Shown here: positions 5,745-7,308 of the stretch, in pieces
Layout of the letters: every line of letters begins with the position of its first letter
How positions within the stretch are numbered: position 1 is the stretch's first letter
DNA from: Bacteroidota bacterium
GTDB taxonomy: Bacteria > Bacteroidota > Bacteroidia > Flavobacteriales_F > PHOS-HE28
Direction: 5' to 3'
DNA: 7,308 nt
NCBI GenBank assembly: GCA_023430945.1
Contig: JAEYYE010000229.1
Coordinates: 1 to 7,308, forward strand
Made by a program: the position numbers and the translations under genes
Notes under the pieces: model-generated
Told to the model about the DNA's origin: nothing
Databases searched by the model: none
What the model saw: only the letters and a program-made list of their open reading frames with translations

Positions 5745-5936
5745 ATGCCACAAGGAGACAAAAGCAGCTATACCGGCAAGCAACAACGGAAAGCCGAACA
5801 TATCGAGGAAGGATACAAGAAGAAGGGAGTATCAACCAAGGAAGCAGAGCGCAGAGCCTGGGCCACTGTGAACAAGCAGGATGGGGGCGGAAAAAAAAGC
5901 GGCAGCGGACGGGCGAATTCCTCCAGTAGGAAATAA
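5745..5936 (+). CDS. Small basic protein of the 'plasmid stabilization'-named family
   Basis: 63 aa. The N-terminal two thirds (PQGDKSSYTGKQQRKAEH, then IEEGYKKKGVSTKEAERRAWATVNKQDGGG in outline) match a small family common in environmental bacteria and usually annotated as plasmid stabilization protein. It looks like a short helix-turn-helix-sized bundle with a Lys/Arg-rich face and an invariant-looking AERRAWATVNK segment at about residues 34-44, followed by a Gly/Ser/Lys tail. There is no toxin partner nearby, and no evidence links it to plasmids; nucleic-acid binding is a reasonable guess from charge. It is the last gene of the rightward operon, 4 nt after the disordered gene, and its stop codon lies in the terminator stem. 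Confidence 0.85.
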   Translation: MPQGDKSSYTGKQQRKAEHIEEGYKKKGVSTKEAERRAWATVNKQDGGGKKSGSGRANSSSRK

Positions 5937-5960
5937 GGGATCGGCAAAGATCCCTTATTT
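5931..5960. terminator. Strong operon terminator overlapping the stop codon
   Basis: A perfect 12-bp stem pairs 5931-5942 with 5949-5960 (AAATAAGGGATC/GATCCCTTATTT) around the loop GGCAAA, extendable outward by three pairs including one G-T. CTTT follows on the right. The TAA at 5934-5936 is inside the left arm. The A/T-rich outer ends could let it work on both strands, also ending the leftward Pro-rich gene. Confidence 0.8.
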
Positions 5961-6006
5961 CTTTCCATACAACATAGTTGAGCAGTTCCCCTGGTAACTG
6001 ATCCGG

Positions 6007-6249
6007 TCAGAAACCGATCGGTCCTTGCGGGGTCTGCGGATCCGGGTCTGACGGATGTTCACGCGTAGGCCCTGGTGGCTGGCCTGGTGTGCTCGGCCGT
6101 TCCTCCGGTGTATGTGTTGGTCCGCCAGGGACCGGATCGCGTTGTGGTTGCGGTTTATTCGGCTCCTGCACGGGTGCAGGAACAGGATCACCAGGCTGAC
6201 CAGGTCCTCCCGGTCCTGGTCCTTGCATTCGGATATTCGAGGTTTCCAT
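6007..6249 (-). CDS. Small proline-rich protein
   Basis: 80 aa with 24 prolines (30 percent) plus Gly, Gln, Glu, Asp and Arg, in irregular PGP, PVP, PQP and GGP units. It has no Cys, no signal peptide and no membrane segment, so it is probably an extended, polyproline-II-like disordered protein. The real-gene call rests on the consistent composition through to the stop, the ATG at 6249, and a position convergent to a strong terminator. The opening METSNIRMQGPGPGG has a second possible ATG at residue 8. Pro-rich small proteins of this sort are found in other Bacteroidota, but I know no function. The opposite-strand frames over this segment are Trp/Cys/Arg-rich and look like shadows. Confidence 0.6.
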   Translation of the reverse strand: METSNIRMQGPGPGGPGQPGDPVPAPVQEPNKPQPQRDPVPGGPTHTPEERPSTPGQPPGPTREHPSDPDPQTPQGPIGF

Positions 6250-6443
6250 ACCGGATGGGTTGCCAATGCGGTGCCGATCGCAACACTTACACGCTTCGAT
6301 CCTGATCGCCCCTTTAGAGATAAGGGGTCATCTGATCACAAGCCTTCAAGATCGGCGGGATCGATCGGGCACATTCGTGCACGTAGTTGGTGGGAACTTG
6401 CGGCATGGCCCTTGGAACATGAACCTCATCAATCCTATTATTG
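6250..6443. other. Divergent spacer between the Pro-rich and membrane-protein genes
   Basis: These 194 nt must carry the upstream regions of two divergent genes. A small hairpin occurs at 6309-6327 (CCCCTT/AAGGGG, 7-nt loop) and another 4-bp one at 6369-6380. GATC is dense here, with about seven copies between 6283 and 6366. I saw no convincing promoter consensus and no plausible coding frame. Confidence 0.5.
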
Positions 6444-6809
6444 ATGGCTACGGATATTGGAACGAATACGAATAATCCCGTCAAAGGTCCCACCCCGCGC
6501 CAGGGGAATGCATGGTGGGTCTTTGTGGTGATATTGCTCGTGCTGGCAGGTATCTTCTTCGCGATCGGCCGATCGGACAATAGTTCGACCGAAGCACCTG
6601 CGGCTTCACCCGCCTCGGAAGTAGCACCGCGCGACCAGATCACGAACACCATGCGAACTGGAGCAGAAGAACGGCCGGCTGCAGGCGTTCAATTGAACGA
6701 TGATGGACCGGCCACGGAGGACCTCACCATTCCGGCCAACGATCCAGCGAATGATCAGGAGGTACAACATACCGGGGCCGGTGAAGACGCTTCACCTGTG
6801 AACGAATAG
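6444..6809 (+). CDS. Single-pass membrane protein with disordered acidic tail
   Basis: 121 aa, unrecognised. A polar N-terminus of about 22 residues leads into one transmembrane helix at residues 23-42 (NAWWVFVVILLVLAGIFFAIG region), followed by a roughly 80-residue tail rich in Ala, Pro, Asp, Glu, Asn and Thr. N-terminal charge around the helix is balanced, with K14 and R19 before and R43 after, so topology is uncertain; an N-in, tail-out arrangement is slightly favoured by the Lys/Arg in the N-terminus. There is no cleavage motif or lipobox. The ATG at 6444 was preferred over TTG at 6441. It is divergent from the Pro-rich gene and convergent with the bacilliredoxin gene, with a shared hairpin between. 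It may be a small envelope stress protein, but nothing in the sequence fixes a function. Confidence 0.75.
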   Translation: MATDIGTNTNNPVKGPTPRQGNAWWVFVVILLVLAGIFFAIGRSDNSSTEAPAASPASEVAPRDQITNTMRTGAEERPAAGVQLNDDGPATEDLTIPANDPANDQEVQHTGAGEDASPVNE

Positions 6810-6820
6810 GCCAGAAACAC

Positions 6821-6844
6821 GATCGGCGCCATGCGGCGCCGATC
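6821..6844. terminator. Shared convergent terminator hairpin
   Basis: A perfect 10-bp GC-rich stem (GATCGGCGCC at 6821-6830 with GGCGCCGATC at 6835-6844) has a 4-nt loop. It lies between the stops of two convergent genes (6809 and 6863). The rightward side lacks a T tract; the leftward side has GTGTTTCTGG, so it may be more effective for the leftward gene. Confidence 0.65.
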
Positions 6845-6862
6845 CCGGAAGATCCATTGTAT

Positions 6863-7273
6863 TCAACAGAACTCGTCGTATGCCATCATCAGGTTCTCCG
6901 CGATCATCTCTGCGGATCTTCCCTCGATGTGGTGTCGTTCAAGAAAGTGTACAAGCTTTCCATCCTTGAAAAGCGCCATGCTGGGGCTGCTCGGTGGGTA
7001 AGGCAGGAAGTGTTTTCTCGCCTGTGCCGTGGCATCAGTATCCACGCCGGCGAAAACCGTCACGAGCTTTTCAGGGCGCTTCTCACCACGCAGGGACAAT
7101 TTCACTCCCGGCCTCGCGGCACCGGCCGCACAACCGCAAACACTGTTCACCACACAAAGCACTGTTCCCTTCTGGGAGAGCGCCCTGTCCACTTGATCGG
7201 GCGTCTTCAGGTCATCGAAACCGGCGGAAGTAAGATCCGACTTCATCGGGGCCACTAATTCTGCTGGGTACAT
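6863..7273 (-). CDS. Bacilliredoxin, BrxA/BrxB (YphP/YqiW) family
   Basis: 136 aa, close to the usual 140-145 aa, with a thioredoxin-like fold. The family removes bacillithiol from S-bacillithiolated cytosolic proteins, using the CGC motif seen here as SVCGC at residues 44-48 (C46, C48). Other family landmarks are the MYPAELVAPM start, the VNSVCGCAAGAARPG block, VTVFAGVDTDATA, the FLPYPPSSPSMALFKDG segment and LERHHIEGRSAEMIA near the end. C40 precedes the motif and the protein ends in Cys136, a terminal Cys that I recall in related Bacteroidota proteins. Function assumes the host makes bacillithiol, which some Bacteroidota do; no biosynthesis gene is in the window. The ATG at 7273 begins the family sequence directly. 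Only 35 nt of upstream DNA are visible, without a clear promoter or Shine-Dalgarno. Confidence 0.92.
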   Translation of the reverse strand: MYPAELVAPMKSDLTSAGFDDLKTPDQVDRALSQKGTVLCVVNSVCGCAAGAARPGVKLSLRGEKRPEKLVTVFAGVDTDATAQARKHFLPYPPSSPSMALFKDGKLVHFLERHHIEGRSAEMIAENLMMAYDEFC

Positions 7274-7308
7274 TTTTATTCGCTCGCGATGCTGATGGAA
7301 GTTCGTTC

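Noticed and set aside
5745..5936. Toxin-antitoxin or plasmid maintenance gene
   Set aside because: No partner gene, no plasmid features and a chromosomal-type operon; the plasmid stabilization label appears to be a naming artefact.

Overview
The window looks like chromosomal DNA from a member of the Bacteroidota, probably a mid-GC environmental lineage of the Flavobacteriales/Chitinophagales type. I infer this from the gene families (a small protein usually annotated in Bacteroidota as 'phosphoribosylpyrophosphate synthetase', a CGC-type bacilliredoxin, a DUF892 ferritin-like protein, a short 'plasmid stabilization'-type basic protein), from the lack of strong Shine-Dalgarno sequences before most starts, and from the dense packing of small genes. 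No species can be named. There is no mobile element, RNA gene or CRISPR array.

Layout. A left-truncated Thr/Gly-rich secreted-type protein (2-583, +) is followed by two hairpins and a thioredoxin-reductase-like flavoprotein (675-1610, +). A bidirectional terminator (1597-1625) separates this from a four-gene leftward run read from 4622 down to 1645: a disordered hydrophilic protein, a DUF892 ferritin-like protein with a long Ser/Arg/Gly tail, a zinc-dependent alcohol dehydrogenase, and a C-terminally anchored membrane protein of unknown function. The last three are separated by only 9-10 nt. From a 272-nt divergent spacer (4623-4894) a rightward operon starts: a 117-aa PRPP-synthetase-named protein, a 160-aa disordered protein and a 63-aa basic protein, with spacings of 9 and 4 nt, closed by a strong hairpin at 5931-5960. 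Then come a leftward Pro-rich protein (6007-6249), a rightward single-pass membrane protein (6444-6809), a convergent hairpin (6821-6844) and a leftward bacilliredoxin (6863-7273).

How the genes fit together. The recognisable families are linked with stress and thiol redox: ferritin-like DUF892, bacilliredoxin, a TrxR-like flavoprotein, a formaldehyde/alcohol dehydrogenase-type enzyme and a Spy/CpxP-like protein. Seven of the twelve genes encode proteins that are wholly or largely low-complexity and predicted disordered. The best overall reading (inference) is a general-stress island with two divergent operons around a shared regulatory spacer. The most unusual sequence-level property is a strong excess of GATC (about 130 by hand count) and of the palindrome CGATCG (about 26), far above chance for 7.3 kb.
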